NCBI RefSeq assembly: GCF_018860765.1
Contig: NZ_JAHKPV010000019.1
Location: forward strand, 62,001-126,000
DNA: 64,000 nucleotides
Source of the DNA: Marinobacter salexigens
Lineage (GTDB): Bacteria; Pseudomonadota; Gammaproteobacteria; Pseudomonadales; Oleiphilaceae
Direction: 5' to 3'
Under the pieces are notes generated by a model, which did not search any database, had not been told where the DNA came from, and was given only the letters and a program-made list of their open reading frames with translations. The translations under genes and the position numbers were made by a program. This document shows positions 45,067-55,418 of the stretch, piece by piece (position 1 is the first letter of the stretch; each line of letters starts with the position of its first letter).

Positions 45067-45837
45067 TTATTGTTGTACGGGCTTGGCAGCAATTTGATCG
45101 TCTGTTTGACCAAAGCGCCGCTGGCGTCCTGCGTAGGCCTGCAGCGCTTTACGCATTTCATCCTCTTTGAATTCAGGCCAGAACACGGGCGAAAAATACA
45201 GTTCGGTGTAGGCCAGATGCCAAAGCATGAAGTTGCTAATCCGTTGCTCACCTGCGGTTCGGATCATTAAATCCGGCATTGGGAGGTCACCAATGCTCAG
45301 GTGTTGCTGAATAAGATCATCGGTAATGTCGGAGGGTGCAACCTCGCCGCTCTTCACCATTTCAGCAACCTGCCGGGTCGCTTGGGTGATATCCCAGTGG
45401 CCGCCATAGTTTGCAGCAATGACCAGTGTCATTCTGGTGTTGTGCTTTGTAAGGGCCTCGGCCTTAGCCATGTGTTCTTGCAAGGTAGCGTTAAACGCGG
45501 AGCGGTCACCAATAATGCGAAGGCGGATATCATTGCGGTGCAGCTTTCTAACTTCTCGCTCCAAAGCAAAAAGAAACAGCTTCATGAGAGCCGACACTTC
45601 GTCCTTGGGTCGCCGCCAGTTTTCGCTTGAGAAGGCGAACAGCGTGAGCACCTCCACACCTTCTCGGGCACAGGTCTCAACAACCGCCTTTACAGCATCA
45701 ACACCGGCTTTATGCCCCGCCACCCCTTTTAACCGGCGTTCTTTCGCCCATCGGTTATTACCATCCATGATAATGGCCACATGCCGGGGCCGGTTATCAG
45801 CCGACACCGGAATTTCTGCGGATACTGTTCCCGTCAT
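45067..45837 (-). CDS. uppS: Undecaprenyl diphosphate synthase
   Basis: A 256-residue cis-prenyltransferase that builds the C55 lipid carrier for peptidoglycan. The diphosphate-binding motif VAIIMDGNNRWAKERRLKG opens the domain, and the C-terminal signature PDLMIRTAGEQRISNFMLW with LYFSPVFWPEF is intact. ATG 45837 is preferred, with AGGGGA just upstream; the frame extends to 45873 without family support. It starts the isoprenoid/lipid part of the block after frr. Confidence 0.96.
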   Translation of the reverse strand: MTGTVSAEIPVSADNRPRHVAIIMDGNNRWAKERRLKGVAGHKAGVDAVKAVVETCAREGVEVLTLFAFSSENWRRPKDEVSALMKLFLFALEREVRKLHRNDIRLRIIGDRSAFNATLQEHMAKAEALTKHNTRMTLVIAANYGGHWDITQATRQVAEMVKSGEVAPSDITDDLIQQHLSIGDLPMPDLMIRTAGEQRISNFMLWHLAYTELYFSPVFWPEFKEDEMRKALQAYAGRQRRFGQTDDQIAAKPVQQ

Positions 45838-45907
45838 GAAATCCCCTGTACGGCCTGCAGAAATCCACTGCAAGCCGTATGTTTCTATTGCAAGTGAACC
45901 GAGGCGA

Positions 45908-46465
45908 TCAAACCGCCATTAGGTCCTCTTCTTTTGCCTTGAGCATCTTCTCGACTTCGGCGATGTAGCGGTCTGTCAGCTTCTGGATTTCGTCTTCACC
46001 TCTGCGCTCATCATCTTCCGAAATGTCCTTTTCCTTCAGCAGTTCTTTCATCATGCTGTTGGCATCACGGCGCGCATTCCGCACAGAAACACGAGCATTT
46101 TCGGCATCCGCTTTGGCTTGCTTAACCATTTCCTTACGGGTCTCTTGGGTCAGCATAGGCATTGGAATGCGGATAAGATCGCCGCTAGTTGCCGGGTTGA
46201 GCCCTAGATCGGAAGCCATAATAGCCTTTTCGATAACAGGTACTAGGTTCTTTTCCCAAGGCGATACGGCCAAAGTACGGTTATCTTCCACGTTTACGCT
46301 GGCAACTTGCTTCAGCGGCGTCTCTTGACCGTAATAGTTAACCATCACGCTGTCCAAAATAGACGGGTGGGCACGGCCGGTTCGGATTTTATTGAATGCC
46401 GAGGTCAGAGCCTCCAAGCTCTTCTTCATTTTCTTTTCGGCTTCAGTTTTTATATCGTCAATCAC
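45908..46465 (-). CDS. frr: Ribosome recycling factor
   Basis: A 185-residue recycling factor, which with EF-G splits the post-termination ribosome. The frame reads [20 protein letters not shown] from a GTG codon at 46465, giving exactly the family length; GAGG lies about 8 bases before it. The upstream TTG at 46495 would add ten residues not found in relatives. Signature [11 protein letters not shown] and the C-terminal three-helix bundle are complete. It lies 42 bases after pyrH. Confidence 0.96.
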   Translation of the reverse strand: MIDDIKTEAEKKMKKSLEALTSAFNKIRTGRAHPSILDSVMVNYYGQETPLKQVASVNVEDNRTLAVSPWEKNLVPVIEKAIMASDLGLNPATSGDLIRIPMPMLTQETRKEMVKQAKADAENARVSVRNARRDANSMMKELLKEKDISEDDERRGEDEIQKLTDRYIAEVEKMLKAKEEDLMAV

Positions 46466-46507
46466 GTAATCATCCTCAATTCGTTCGACGGGCAACCACT
46501 GCGCCCA

Positions 46508-47236
46508 TTATTCAATCAGTGTACCTTCTTTCTCACCGGTCACGATGCGCGTTAGAGCGCCCGCACGGTTCATATCAAATACTCGCAGCGGCATGCCGTG
46601 ATCCCGCGCCAAACAGATTGCTGTAAGGTCCATCACACCGAGCTTTTTATCCAGCACTTCATCGTACGTCAGCTTGTCATACTTTTCGGCGGTCGGGTCG
46701 AGATAAGGGTCCGCAGAATAGACACCATCAACCTTAGTTGCCTTGAGTACGGCATCTGCTTCAATTTCAATACCACGTAGGCAGGCTGCAGAATCGGTAG
46801 TAAAAAACGGGTTGCCGGTGCCTGCGCAAAATATAACCACATCACCATCTTTCAAATCGCGAACTGCGCGCCGGCGATCATAATGCTCAACAATACCACT
46901 CATGGGGATGGCAGACATTACCCGGGTGCGAATGTTCGATCGCTCGAGAGCATCGCGCATGGCTAAACCGTTCATAACGGTTGCCAACATGCCCATATGA
47001 TCACCGGTTACTCTGTCCATTCCTGCTTGACTCAGCGATGCACCCCGGAACAAATTGCCACCGCCAATCACCAAACCCACTTGAATACCGATTCCGATAA
47101 GTGCGCCGATTTCAAGGGCCATACGGTCAAGAACTTTGGGATCAATACCGAAATCGTGTTCGCCCATCAGGGCTTCGCCACTGAGCTTGAGCAAAACCCG
47201 ATTGTATCTTGGCTGGTTTTTAGGTGATGTCGGCAT
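46508..47236 (-). CDS. pyrH: UMP kinase
   Basis: A 242-residue bacterial UMP kinase of the amino acid kinase fold, making UDP. N-terminal [13 protein letters not shown], the GGGNLFRGA loop and the [17 protein letters not shown] stretch are standard. ATG 47236 has GGGGAT upstream; the longer frame to 47365 runs through two hairpins in the leader and has no family support. It lies between tsf and frr, and the 180-base gap after tsf suggests its own promoter or a processed leader. Confidence 0.96.
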   Translation of the reverse strand: MPTSPKNQPRYNRVLLKLSGEALMGEHDFGIDPKVLDRMALEIGALIGIGIQVGLVIGGGNLFRGASLSQAGMDRVTGDHMGMLATVMNGLAMRDALERSNIRTRVMSAIPMSGIVEHYDRRRAVRDLKDGDVVIFCAGTGNPFFTTDSAACLRGIEIEADAVLKATKVDGVYSADPYLDPTAEKYDKLTYDEVLDKKLGVMDLTAICLARDHGMPLRVFDMNRAGALTRIVTGEKEGTLIE

Positions 47237-47288
47237 ACTGATCCCCTTTCGTGTGTTGGCTGCTATCCGGCGTGATACGCGTTGCAGG

Positions 47289-47371
47289 CTTGTATCTGAC
47301 ATATCCCTTAAAAAAAGGGGCATCTCAGATACAAGCCCGCCACGAGAGCCGGAAAAACCGGCCAACGTGGC
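47289..47371 (-). promoter_or_regulatory. Two strong hairpins in the tsf-pyrH gap
   Basis: First on the minus strand: GCCACG-GCCGG-CCGGC-CGTGGC (47371-47339), a near-perfect stem. Second: CTTGTATCTGA / TCAGATACAAG arms (47335-47289) with inner CCCCTT/AAGGGG and a T-rich loop. Neither has a clean trailing T-run, so they may be a tsf terminator plus a structured pyrH leader, or mRNA end-protecting stems. Confidence 0.55.
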
Positions 47372-47417
47372 AGACTAGAATAGCGCTGTAACTCGGTGTC
47401 AAAGCGCCTAAAAGGGA

Positions 47418-48287
47418 TTAGGCCTTGCCTTCGCTGGCTGCAGCAGCAACCTCGGCGGCAAAGTCCACTTCCTCTCTCTCAATGCCTTCGCCTACTTCCA
47501 GACGAACGAAACCAACCAGCTCACCACCAGCCGCTTTGATAAGCTGGCCAACAGTCTGCTCTGGGTTCTTTACGAAAGGCTGCTCAACAAGGCTGTTTTC
47601 CTTGAGGAACTTCTGAATACGACCGCCCATCATTTTTTCAACGATTTCGGCAGGCTTGCCTTCCATATCCGGCTGGGCTTTGATTACTTCTTTCTCTTTT
47701 TCCAGCTCTTCAGCAGGCATATCTTCTGGCTTGGCAACCCGTGGGTTAACCGCAGCAGCGTGCATGGCGATATCGCGGGCAAGCTCAGCGTCGCCAGCTG
47801 TCAAAGCCACAACCGAAGCAATTTTGTTGGTGCTGTGAACGTAGCCACCTACAACCGGGCCTTTGACGGAAACCAGACGGCGAACAGTGATGTTCTCACC
47901 AATCTTCTGAACCAGAGCTTCGCGCTTGGCCTCCAGATCACCTTCCATCAGCTTGGCAACGTCGGTTTCGTCTTTTTCGAACGCAACGCTCAATACGTCG
48001 TTGGCAAAGCTCAGGAAGTTGTCATCGCGAGCAACAAAATCTGTCTCGGAGTTTACTTCCAAAACGTAAGCAACAGTGTTGTCGTCGGAGATTTTGATCA
48101 GCGACACACCTTCAGCGGCGGTACGGCCAGCTTTTTTGGCGGCTTTGAGGCCAGAAGACTTGCGCAGCTCTTCGATTGCCGCGTCTACACTGCCTTCAGA
48201 TTCAACCAGAGCCTTTTTGCACTCCATCATGCCAAGGCCAGTGCGCTCACGCAGCTCTTTGACCATTGCAGCGGTAATTGCAGCCAT
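47418..48287 (-). CDS. tsf: Translation elongation factor Ts
   Basis: A 289-residue nucleotide exchange factor for EF-Tu. The N-terminal UBA-like domain ([20 protein letters not shown]) and signature [16 protein letters not shown] are intact; the C-terminal coiled-coil region and final subdomain follow. It lies 93 bases after rpsB, forming the classic rpsB-tsf pair. Length is normal for gammaproteobacteria. Confidence 0.98.
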   Translation of the reverse strand: MAAITAAMVKELRERTGLGMMECKKALVESEGSVDAAIEELRKSSGLKAAKKAGRTAAEGVSLIKISDDNTVAYVLEVNSETDFVARDDNFLSFANDVLSVAFEKDETDVAKLMEGDLEAKREALVQKIGENITVRRLVSVKGPVVGGYVHSTNKIASVVALTAGDAELARDIAMHAAAVNPRVAKPEDMPAEELEKEKEVIKAQPDMEGKPAEIVEKMMGGRIQKFLKENSLVEQPFVKNPEQTVGQLIKAAGGELVGFVRLEVGEGIEREEVDFAAEVAAAASEGKA

Positions 48288-48380
48288 GTTCAGTCCTCTT
48301 AACTTTTCCGAATTCGGTAGGGAGGCATACCCGGCAGTTCACCCGGGCATGCCTTACATCTCATCAGTGACGCGGATGCA

Positions 48381-49127
48381 TCACTCAGCAGCTGGAGCGG
48401 CACCTGCAGATTCTTCTGCAACTTCTACAAACTCGTCAGCGCCACCGGCTTGCGCTGATTCCAAGCAGGTATCAGCAACAGCTTTTACGTAAATCTGGAT
48501 CGCACGAATAGCGTCATCGTTACCGGGGATAACGAAATCAACGCCGTCTGGGTTGCTGTTGGTATCAACAACACCGATAACGGGGATACCCAGCTTGTTG
48601 GCTTCTTTAATCGCAATACGTTCGTGGTCTACGTCGATAACGAACAAGGCATCAGGCAGGCCGCCCATATCCTTGATACCACCGATAGAACGCTCAAGCT
48701 TGTCCATTTCACGGGTGCGCTCGAGGGCTTCTTTCTTGGTCAGCTTGTCGAAAGTACCGTCTTTACTCTGGGCTTCCAGATCACGGTAGCGACGGATGGA
48801 CTGACGAATGGTCTTGTAGTTGGTCAGCATGCCACCAAGCCAGCGGTGATTAACGAAAGGCTGGCTGGAACGCTCTGCTTCTTCCTTGATGACCTTGGCT
48901 GCGGCGCGCTTGGTGCCGACAAACAGGATCTTATTCTTGCTTTCTGTCAGCTTCTGAACGAAATCTAGAGCTTCGTTCATAGCAGGAACAGTCTGCTCAA
49001 GGTTGATGATATGAATCTTGTTACGGGCGCCGAAGATGAACTTCGACATTTTCGGGTTCCAGTAGCGAGTCTGGTGACCGAAGTGAGCACCTGCCTTGAG
49101 CAGGTCACGCATATTTACCTGAGCCAT
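48381..49127 (-). CDS. rpsB: 30S ribosomal protein S2
   Basis: A 248-residue S2 protein. It starts [20 protein letters not shown] and contains the family signature [20 protein letters not shown]. The alanine-rich acidic tail ([14 protein letters not shown]) is common in this group. It heads the minus-strand block, divergent from map, and has a structured leader of about 150 bases upstream. Confidence 0.98.
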   Translation of the reverse strand: MAQVNMRDLLKAGAHFGHQTRYWNPKMSKFIFGARNKIHIINLEQTVPAMNEALDFVQKLTESKNKILFVGTKRAAAKVIKEEAERSSQPFVNHRWLGGMLTNYKTIRQSIRRYRDLEAQSKDGTFDKLTKKEALERTREMDKLERSIGGIKDMGGLPDALFVIDVDHERIAIKEANKLGIPVIGVVDTNSNPDGVDFVIPGNDDAIRAIQIYVKAVADTCLESAQAGGADEFVEVAEESAGAAPAAE

Positions 49128-49284
49128 GATATTACCTTAGTTTAGCTTCGGGTTAGTCCTCCACGCATCCAATTACCCCAACCAGGCATCCCTTACACTT
49201 CTTAAAGCGGGAGCAGGCACCCTGGGGCAACGTGCTGACACGTGTGTGAATTTGCCGGATTTGTTTCCGGCGGGCGCGTTTATA
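49128..49284 (-). promoter_or_regulatory. rpsB promoter and structured leader
   Basis: On the minus strand a TATAAA -10 (49284-49279) is followed by a GC-rich discriminator (CGCGCCCG), a feature of stringently controlled ribosomal promoters. The presumed leader of about 145 bases begins with a perfect hairpin GCCGGA/TCCGGC (49271-49254). In Escherichia coli the rpsB leader is bound by S2 for feedback control; a like role here is inferred. Confidence 0.5.
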
Positions 49285-49390
49285 CCATAAATCGGTGACC
49301 TCACGCCATTAATTTTGCATCGAGCCTTCCTTGTACCCTGAGCGCGGGACCCTTAAAATGCTCGTTTGACACAAATCAATGGGAAGCTCA

Positions 49391-50161
49391 ATGCAAGTAT
49401 CGATCAAGACTCCGGAAGAAATTGAAAAGATGCGTGTGGCCGGTCGCTTGGCGGCTGACGTTCTCGAGATGATAGGGGAACATGTCAAACCTGGTGTTTC
49501 CACCGAAGAGCTCAATCAGATATGCCACAACTATATTGTTAACGAGAGGGATGCCATCCCGGCCCCACTCAACTATAAAGGCTTCCCGAAATCTGTTTGC
49601 ATATCCGTTAACCACGTCATCTGCCACGGCATACCTTCAGAGAAAAAGATCCTTAAAGATGGTGACATCGTCAATATAGATGTGACTGTAATCAAGGATG
49701 AATACCACGGCGATACCAGCAAGATGTGGATTGTCGGCAAGCCCAAGCCGGGAACAGAGAGGCTGATCAAAATTACCCAGGAATGCCTATATAAAGGCAT
49801 TGAACTGGTCAAGCCCGGCACACGCCTGGGTGATATTGGCCACGTGATACAGCAGCACGCTGAAAAACATCGTTATTCCGTGGTGCGTGACTACTGCGGG
49901 CACGGCATCGGCAAGGTGTTTCATGAAGAGCCACAGGTTATGCACTACGGCAAGCCAGGCACCGGAATGGAACTTCAGGAAGGCATGACCTTTACGATCG
50001 AGCCGATGATCAACCAAGGCAAGTACCAAACCAAACTGCTCCCGGATCAGTGGACCGTCGTCACCAAAGATCACAAGCTTTCAGCACAGTGGGAGCACAC
50101 AATTCTTGTCACAGCTGATGGCTATGAAGTGCTGACCAAGCGATCGGAAGAGTCCTTCTAA
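49391..50161 (+). CDS. map: Type I methionine aminopeptidase
   Basis: A 256-residue dinuclear metalloprotease removing N-terminal Met from new proteins. Metal ligands are visible: Asp in VNIDVTVIKDEYHGDTSKM, His in HGIGKVFHEEP, Glu in FTIEPMI and Glu in QWEHTILVT. ATG 49391 gives the usual N-terminus (VSIKTPEEIEKMRVAG) with GGGAAG upstream; ATG 49379 would add four residues. It is divergent from rpsB and abuts glnD directly. Confidence 0.97.
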   Translation: MQVSIKTPEEIEKMRVAGRLAADVLEMIGEHVKPGVSTEELNQICHNYIVNERDAIPAPLNYKGFPKSVCISVNHVICHGIPSEKKILKDGDIVNIDVTVIKDEYHGDTSKMWIVGKPKPGTERLIKITQECLYKGIELVKPGTRLGDIGHVIQQHAEKHRYSVVRDYCGHGIGKVFHEEPQVMHYGKPGTGMELQEGMTFTIEPMINQGKYQTKLLPDQWTVVTKDHKLSAQWEHTILVTADGYEVLTKRSEESF

Positions 50162-52807
50162 GTGGACCGTCAGGAACTGGAAGCCAGGATCAGCGGTGAC
50201 ACCTCCCCTGTTATGGCTGCCAGAGAGTTGCTGAAACAGCGCTACGATGCAGATGCCGAGGCCTTTCGACAAGGCGCCGATGTGAGGGCTCTGGTTCATT
50301 CCAGAGCTGATACTGTCGACACAGCACTAAGACTGATCTGGAACCGGTACCCATTCTCCAGCTCTCCCGATATCGCGTTGATCGCCGTTGGCGGATATGG
50401 CCGAGGTGAGCTTCACCCCCACTCTGACATTGACCTGCTGATTCTGACCCGCGACGGTATCGAGCCCGACTGGCAGGAAGATCTTGGCGCTTTCGTTACC
50501 CTGCTGTGGGACCTAAAACTCGACATTGGCCACAGCGTCCGCAGCATTGAAGAAAGCAAAGCAGCGGCACGAGATGACATATCGACACTGACCAACCTTC
50601 TGGAAACCCGCACGATTGCCGGCCCGGATGAGCTACGCGAAGAGCTCAGTGAACAAGCCTACTCAGACAACATCATCACCGACCGCGACTACTTTATAGC
50701 CAAGCGTAAAGAGCAAGAGCTTCGCCACAAAAAATACAGCGACACCGAGTACAACCTGGAGCCCAATGTAAAAAGCTCCCCGGGTGCCTTGCGAGACATA
50801 CAGACCATTGGATGGATTACCAAACGGCACTTCGGCCTACAAAGCATTGCCGACCTTACCCGCTTCAGCATCCTCACCGACGAGGAACACCAGATTCTGG
50901 TTCATGGCGAAACCCTGTTGTGGAAGCTGCGCTACGGGCTACAGCTGATTGCAAATCGCAACGAAAACCGGCTGCTGTTCGATCATCAACGTGCGCTGGC
51001 GCAAATGCTGGGTTACAAAGACGAAGGCAAGCGGCTCGATGTAGAGCTCATGATGCAATCGTACTATCGGGCTGTATTGGCGCTTGCCGAGCTGGCTGAC
51101 GTTATTCTTCAATTCTACGATGAGGCAATACTCGGCACCGGCTCAGAGGACAACATACAGCCCATCAACAAGCGCTTCCAGATTCGCAACAGTTATATAG
51201 AAGCGGTAAACAATCAGGTGTTTGCCTACTCGCCCTACGCGATTATGGAAATTTTTGTACTGATGGCGCAGCACCCTGAAATAAAGGGAATCCGAGCGAC
51301 CACTATTCGTTCTTTGCGGGCACACAGACACCTGATTGACGACGCTTTTCGGGCTGACTTGGCTGTAACATCCCTTTTCATGGAGCTGTTGAAAACACCC
51401 CACGGGCTGGATACAACCCTCTCTGCCATGAAAAAGTACAACGTGCTGGGCCGCTACCTGCCCGAATTCGGCCAGATTATTGGCCAGATGCAGCACGATC
51501 TTTTCCATATCTATACCGTTGACGCGCATACCATGCGGGTTGTTCGCAACATGGTTCGAATGAGTGGCCCGGAGGCTCGTGACGACTATCCGCTAGCCGC
51601 CCGGTTAATCCATGGCCTACCTAAGCGAGAACTACTTTATATTGCGGGCCTATACCACGACATCGCCAAGGGCCGTGGCGGAGACCATTCAGAGCTTGGC
51701 GCCGTAGATGCCGAATCCTTCTGTGAGCGCCACCACTTAGGTGAGCGCGACACCCAACTGGTTTCTTGGCTGATAGAAAACCACCTTCTGATGTCGATGA
51801 CGGCGCAGCGCAAAGATATTTCCGACCCGGACATTATTCGCTCCTTTGCTCGCGCAGTGCCCAGCCAGGCGCATTTGGATTATTTGTACATCCTCACGGT
51901 ATGCGATATTAGCGCCACCAATCCAAAACTCTGGAACACCTGGCGCGCATCCCTTCTGCGTCAACTGTATCTAGAAGCCAAGAGAGCCCTAAGACAAGGC
52001 ACTGAAATTCCTGTAGATAGACAGGAATGGGTACGCGCGACCCAGTCTGAGGCAAGGGATATTCTCCACGCCCAAAACATCACCGACGAGCAGATAGATG
52101 CTATCTGGGATACTGTCGATGAGGACTACTTCCTACAGGACTCCACGGTTGATATTGCTTGGCAAACAGCCGCAATCATTAATCATGGCGACACGCCAGG
52201 GCCACTGGTGCTTATTCGGGATACTCACGGCGGCCCCACCGATGGTTTCTCCCAGATCATTATTTACATGGAAGACCGGGCCACCCTGTTTGCAGCAACA
52301 ACAGCCGTGCTGGAGCAACTCAACCTGAACATTGTTGATGCCCGCATTAGCTCGAATGATAGCCCCTTCACCATCAGCTCCTATGTGGTTCTGGACGAGC
52401 AGGGCCAACCACTGGGAGTGGACCCAGCCCGCAAAGAGCGTGTGCGCAGACGCCTGATCGAAGAGTTGGATGATCCGGAGGATTATCCCGACATCATTCA
52501 CCGCCGTACACCACGGCAACTCAGGCACTTTTCGTTTCCTACAGAGGTGGTATTTTCCAATGACACTGTCAACGACCGGACAGTCATTGAAGTGATAACA
52601 CCTGACCGCCCCGGTCTTCTGGCGTGGGTCGGACAAGTTTTCCTACACCACCATATACGCCTGAGCAACGCTAAAATCGCAACGCTGGGTGAACGGGTGG
52701 AAGACGTGTTCTTTGTGACCGACGAACACGGGGAACCGATCAGCGATCCTGCAGTATGTCAGGCGCTGCAACAAGACTTATGCAAAACGCTGGATGACAT
52801 TCAATGA
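50162..52807 (+). CDS. glnD: Bifunctional uridylyltransferase/uridylyl-removing enzyme GlnD
   Basis: An 881-residue nitrogen sensor that modifies PII proteins. The nucleotidyltransferase motif GGYGRGELHPHSDID lies at 77-91. The HD domain for de-uridylylation is seen at GLYHDIAKGRGGDHSELG, and two ACT domains at the C-terminus (starting about LFAATTAVLEQLNLNIVDAR and RPGLLAWVGQVFLHH) sense glutamine. The GTG start follows the map stop at once and the stop overlaps dapC by 4 bases. All motifs are intact. Confidence 0.97.
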   Translation: MDRQELEARISGDTSPVMAARELLKQRYDADAEAFRQGADVRALVHSRADTVDTALRLIWNRYPFSSSPDIALIAVGGYGRGELHPHSDIDLLILTRDGIEPDWQEDLGAFVTLLWDLKLDIGHSVRSIEESKAAARDDISTLTNLLETRTIAGPDELREELSEQAYSDNIITDRDYFIAKRKEQELRHKKYSDTEYNLEPNVKSSPGALRDIQTIGWITKRHFGLQSIADLTRFSILTDEEHQILVHGETLLWKLRYGLQLIANRNENRLLFDHQRALAQMLGYKDEGKRLDVELMMQSYYRAVLALAELADVILQFYDEAILGTGSEDNIQPINKRFQIRNSYIEAVNNQVFAYSPYAIMEIFVLMAQHPEIKGIRATTIRSLRAHRHLIDDAFRADLAVTSLFMELLKTPHGLDTTLSAMKKYNVLGRYLPEFGQIIGQMQHDLFHIYTVDAHTMRVVRNMVRMSGPEARDDYPLAARLIHGLPKRELLYIAGLYHDIAKGRGGDHSELGAVDAESFCERHHLGERDTQLVSWLIENHLLMSMTAQRKDISDPDIIRSFARAVPSQAHLDYLYILTVCDISATNPKLWNTWRASLLRQLYLEAKRALRQGTEIPVDRQEWVRATQSEARDILHAQNITDEQIDAIWDTVDEDYFLQDSTVDIAWQTAAIINHGDTPGPLVLIRDTHGGPTDGFSQIIIYMEDRATLFAATTAVLEQLNLNIVDARISSNDSPFTISSYVVLDEQGQPLGVDPARKERVRRRLIEELDDPEDYPDIIHRRTPRQLRHFSFPTEVVFSNDTVNDRTVIEVITPDRPGLLAWVGQVFLHHHIRLSNAKIATLGERVEDVFFVTDEHGEPISDPAVCQALQQDLCKTLDDIQ

Positions 52808-54000
52808 ATCCGAACCTTAACAAGCTTCACCCCTATCCGTTTGAAAAATTGGCAAAGCTCAAAGCTGGCATATCGGTACCGGCCAACCTGTCATCTATTT
52901 CCCTCGGCATTGGTGAGCCCAAGCACCCTTCTCCTGAATTTGTGAAGCAAGTGATTGCCGATAATCTGGACCGGCTGGCGAATTACCCGACAACCAGGGG
53001 CACGAATGAGCTCAGAGAGGCCATTGGTGAATGGGCTACCCGTCGATTCCACCTGCAACCAGGATCCCTGAGCCCGGATCACAACATAGTGCCGGTGAAT
53101 GGAACCCGGGAAGCGATATTTTCTCTGGTACAGGCCGTGGTCGATGCAAGTAAGCAGCCAACGGTTGTGAGCCCGAATCCGTTCTATCAGGTATATGAAG
53201 GGGCGGCATTCCTTGCCGGCGCGACACCCGTTTACCTGCCTTGCGATGGGTCCAACGGTTTTATTCCCGATTTCGAAGCCGTACCAGAAGCGGTATGGGG
53301 AGACTGCCAAGTGCTGTTCCTGTGCTCTCCAGGCAATCCCAGCGGCGCAGTTATTTCCAGAAAAACCCTGTCAAAAGTCATCGAACTGGCTGACAAGTAT
53401 GACTTCATTGTTGCTTCTGACGAGTGCTACACCGAACTGTACCCTGATGAAAACAAGCCGCCTGAAGGTTTGCTGCAAACCTGCGCAGCGATAGGCCGAC
53501 ATGACTTCGCCCGCTGCATTGTTTTTCACAGCCTCTCGAAGCGCAGTAATCTGCCCGGCCTGAGATCAGGTTTTGTCGCCGGGGATGCAAACATATTAAA
53601 AGGCTACCTTAATTACCGCACCTATCATGGTTGCGCCATGCCGGTTCACAACCAGCTGGCCAGCATTGCTGCCTGGCAGGATGAGAGCCATGTGCGGGAC
53701 AACCGGGCAGCTTACCGAGCTAAATTTGAGGCTGTAATACCTATCCTGCGCGAAGTCATGGACGTGGATTTCCCTGATGCCGGTTTCTACCTTTGGCCTA
53801 CTACCCCAATGGATGACGAAACTTTTGCGAAAGAGCTGTCTGCCCAGCAGAACGTTCATGTCTTGCCCGGTCGCTACCTGTCCCGCACTGTGAACGGTCA
53901 CAACCCGGGGAAAAACAGGGTTCGCATGGCATTGGTTGCACCACTGGAAGAATGCGTGGAAGCTGCGAGGCGCATCGTTGAATTTGTAAAGGCAAACTGA
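52804..54000 (+). CDS. dapC: Succinyldiaminopimelate transaminase
   Basis: A 398-residue fold-type I PLP aminotransferase. The PLP lysine lies in FHSLSKRSNLPGLRSGF, with the Asn in CSPGNPSGAV and the Tyr/Asp in ASDECYTELY. The association with dapD and dapE, and absence of other substrates' markers, supports the succinyl-DAP step of lysine and peptidoglycan precursor synthesis. It overlaps glnD by 4 bases, as in Pseudomonas-type clusters. Confidence 0.94.
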   Translation: MNPNLNKLHPYPFEKLAKLKAGISVPANLSSISLGIGEPKHPSPEFVKQVIADNLDRLANYPTTRGTNELREAIGEWATRRFHLQPGSLSPDHNIVPVNGTREAIFSLVQAVVDASKQPTVVSPNPFYQVYEGAAFLAGATPVYLPCDGSNGFIPDFEAVPEAVWGDCQVLFLCSPGNPSGAVISRKTLSKVIELADKYDFIVASDECYTELYPDENKPPEGLLQTCAAIGRHDFARCIVFHSLSKRSNLPGLRSGFVAGDANILKGYLNYRTYHGCAMPVHNQLASIAAWQDESHVRDNRAAYRAKFEAVIPILREVMDVDFPDAGFYLWPTTPMDDETFAKELSAQQNVHVLPGRYLSRTVNGHNPGKNRVRMALVAPLEECVEAARRIVEFVKAN

Positions 54001-54003
54001 CTT

Positions 54004-54354
54004 ATGAAACTCTATGGCATTCGCAATTGCGACACCGTCAAAAAAGCCCGTAAATGGCTTGATGAGCAAGGCATTACCTACGAGTTTCACGACTTCAAAA
54101 AAGAAGGGCTGGATGAGAACCGGTTATCCCAGTGGGAAAAAGCGGTAGGCTGGGAAACCCTCCTGAACCGCCGTGGCACCACTTGGCGCAAACTCAGCGA
54201 CGAGGTTCGTGATACTATCAGCGCCCAATCTGCCCACGACATTATGCTGGAAAACACCTCCATCATTAAACGGCCCATTGTCGAATATTACAGCGCGGTT
54301 TATGTCGGCTTCAACGCCGACGACTGGGCGGCAATCATCAAAAAACACCATTAA
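54004..54354 (+). CDS. ArsC/Spx-family thioredoxin-fold protein (YffB-like)
   Basis: A 116-residue ArsC-family protein. The N-terminal active site reads YGIRNCDTVKKARKWL, with a single cysteine (Cys9) where arsenate reductases have theirs; the C-terminal RPIVEYYSAVYVGF matches the YffB branch. No arsenic genes are near. It sits between dapC and dapD, a position conserved in related bacteria, but its role there is unknown. Arsenate reduction is unlikely; a glutathione-dependent reductase role has been proposed for the branch. Confidence 0.88.
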   Translation: MKLYGIRNCDTVKKARKWLDEQGITYEFHDFKKEGLDENRLSQWEKAVGWETLLNRRGTTWRKLSDEVRDTISAQSAHDIMLENTSIIKRPIVEYYSAVYVGFNADDWAAIIKKHH

Positions 54355-54389
54355 ATAGACGTCACCAAACAGACAGGAGCAATCACTGC

Positions 54390-55418
54390 ATGAGCTTTGC
54401 ATTCGGCATAGGTATCGGCACCCAAAACAATCAGGGAGAATGGCTGGAGGTTTTTTACCAGCAACCGATCATCACCCCCGAGACAGAGCTGATTGATGTA
54501 GTGGGGACGGCTCTGGATTATAAAGGCGGGAATCAGGCAATCCATGCTACCGCTGAACAACTGGTTCAATTTGCAAATGCCCTGCGCCAAATCGGCTCAA
54601 CAAATCAGGCATCACTCGCAGAGAAGGCCGCCAGCAGCAAACGCCCGGTTGTAGTGACCGTTCTAGAAACAGACGATACCGCTTCAAGCACGCCGGAGGT
54701 CTATCTTAAGCTGCATTTGATCTCCCACCGACAAGCAAAACCCCATGGCCTGAAATTGGACGGCATCTTCGGCCTACTGCCTAACTTGGCGTGGACCAAC
54801 GAAGGCGCCATTGACCTGAACGAGCTAGCGGAACGTCAGCTTAAGGCCCGCCTTGAAGGCCGCTCTCTGGAAGTGAAGTCTGTAGACAAATTCCCGCAGA
54901 TGACGGATTACGTAGTGCCCAATGGCGTTCGCATTGCAGATACAGCGCGAGTGCGCCTTGGCGCCTACGTAGGTGAAGGTACAACCGTTATGCACGAAGG
55001 CTTTATCAACTTCAATGCTGGCACCGAAGGCACCAGCATGATTGAAGGCCGCATTTCTGCAGGCGTGATGGTGGGCAAGGGGTCAGACCTTGGTGGCGGC
55101 TGTTCGACCATGGGCACTCTGTCGGGTGGCGGCAACATGGTTATTTCTGTCGGCGAAAACTGCCTGATCGGCGCAAATGCAGGCATTGGCATTCCATTAG
55201 GTGACCGCTGCAAGGTTGAGGCCGGCCTGTATATTACTGCCGGTACCAAAGTTGCTCTACTGGACGACAACAACGAATTGGTCGAAATCATCAAAGCCCG
55301 CGATCTGGCCAACAAACCAGACCTTTTGTTCCGCCGTAATAGCCAAACCGGCGCGGTTGAATGTAAAACCAATCGATCCGCTATCGAACTGAACGACGAA
55401 CTCCATGCAAACAACTGA
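54390..55418 (+). CDS. dapD: Tetrahydrodipicolinate N-succinyltransferase
   Basis: A 342-residue succinyltransferase of the long type found in Pseudomonas relatives rather than the 274-residue enteric type. The C-terminal beta-helix carries [20 protein letters not shown] and [20 protein letters not shown]. The N-terminal about 150 residues form an extra domain. The substrate is tetrahydrodipicolinate in the lysine/DAP pathway. It overlaps dapE by 14 bases. Confidence 0.95.
   Translation: MSFAFGIGIGTQNNQGEWLEVFYQQPIITPETELIDVVGTALDYKGGNQAIHATAEQLVQFANALRQIGSTNQASLAEKAASSKRPVVVTVLETDDTASSTPEVYLKLHLISHRQAKPHGLKLDGIFGLLPNLAWTNEGAIDLNELAERQLKARLEGRSLEVKSVDKFPQMTDYVVPNGVRIADTARVRLGAYVGEGTTVMHEGFINFNAGTEGTSMIEGRISAGVMVGKGSDLGGGCSTMGTLSGGGNMVISVGENCLIGANAGIGIPLGDRCKVEAGLYITAGTKVALLDDNNELVEIIKARDLANKPDLLFRRNSQTGAVECKTNRSAIELNDELHANN

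Noticed and set aside
49366..49371. TTGACA as a -35 for map
   Set aside because: A -10 at proper distance would fall inside the map coding start, so it is unlikely to drive the gene.
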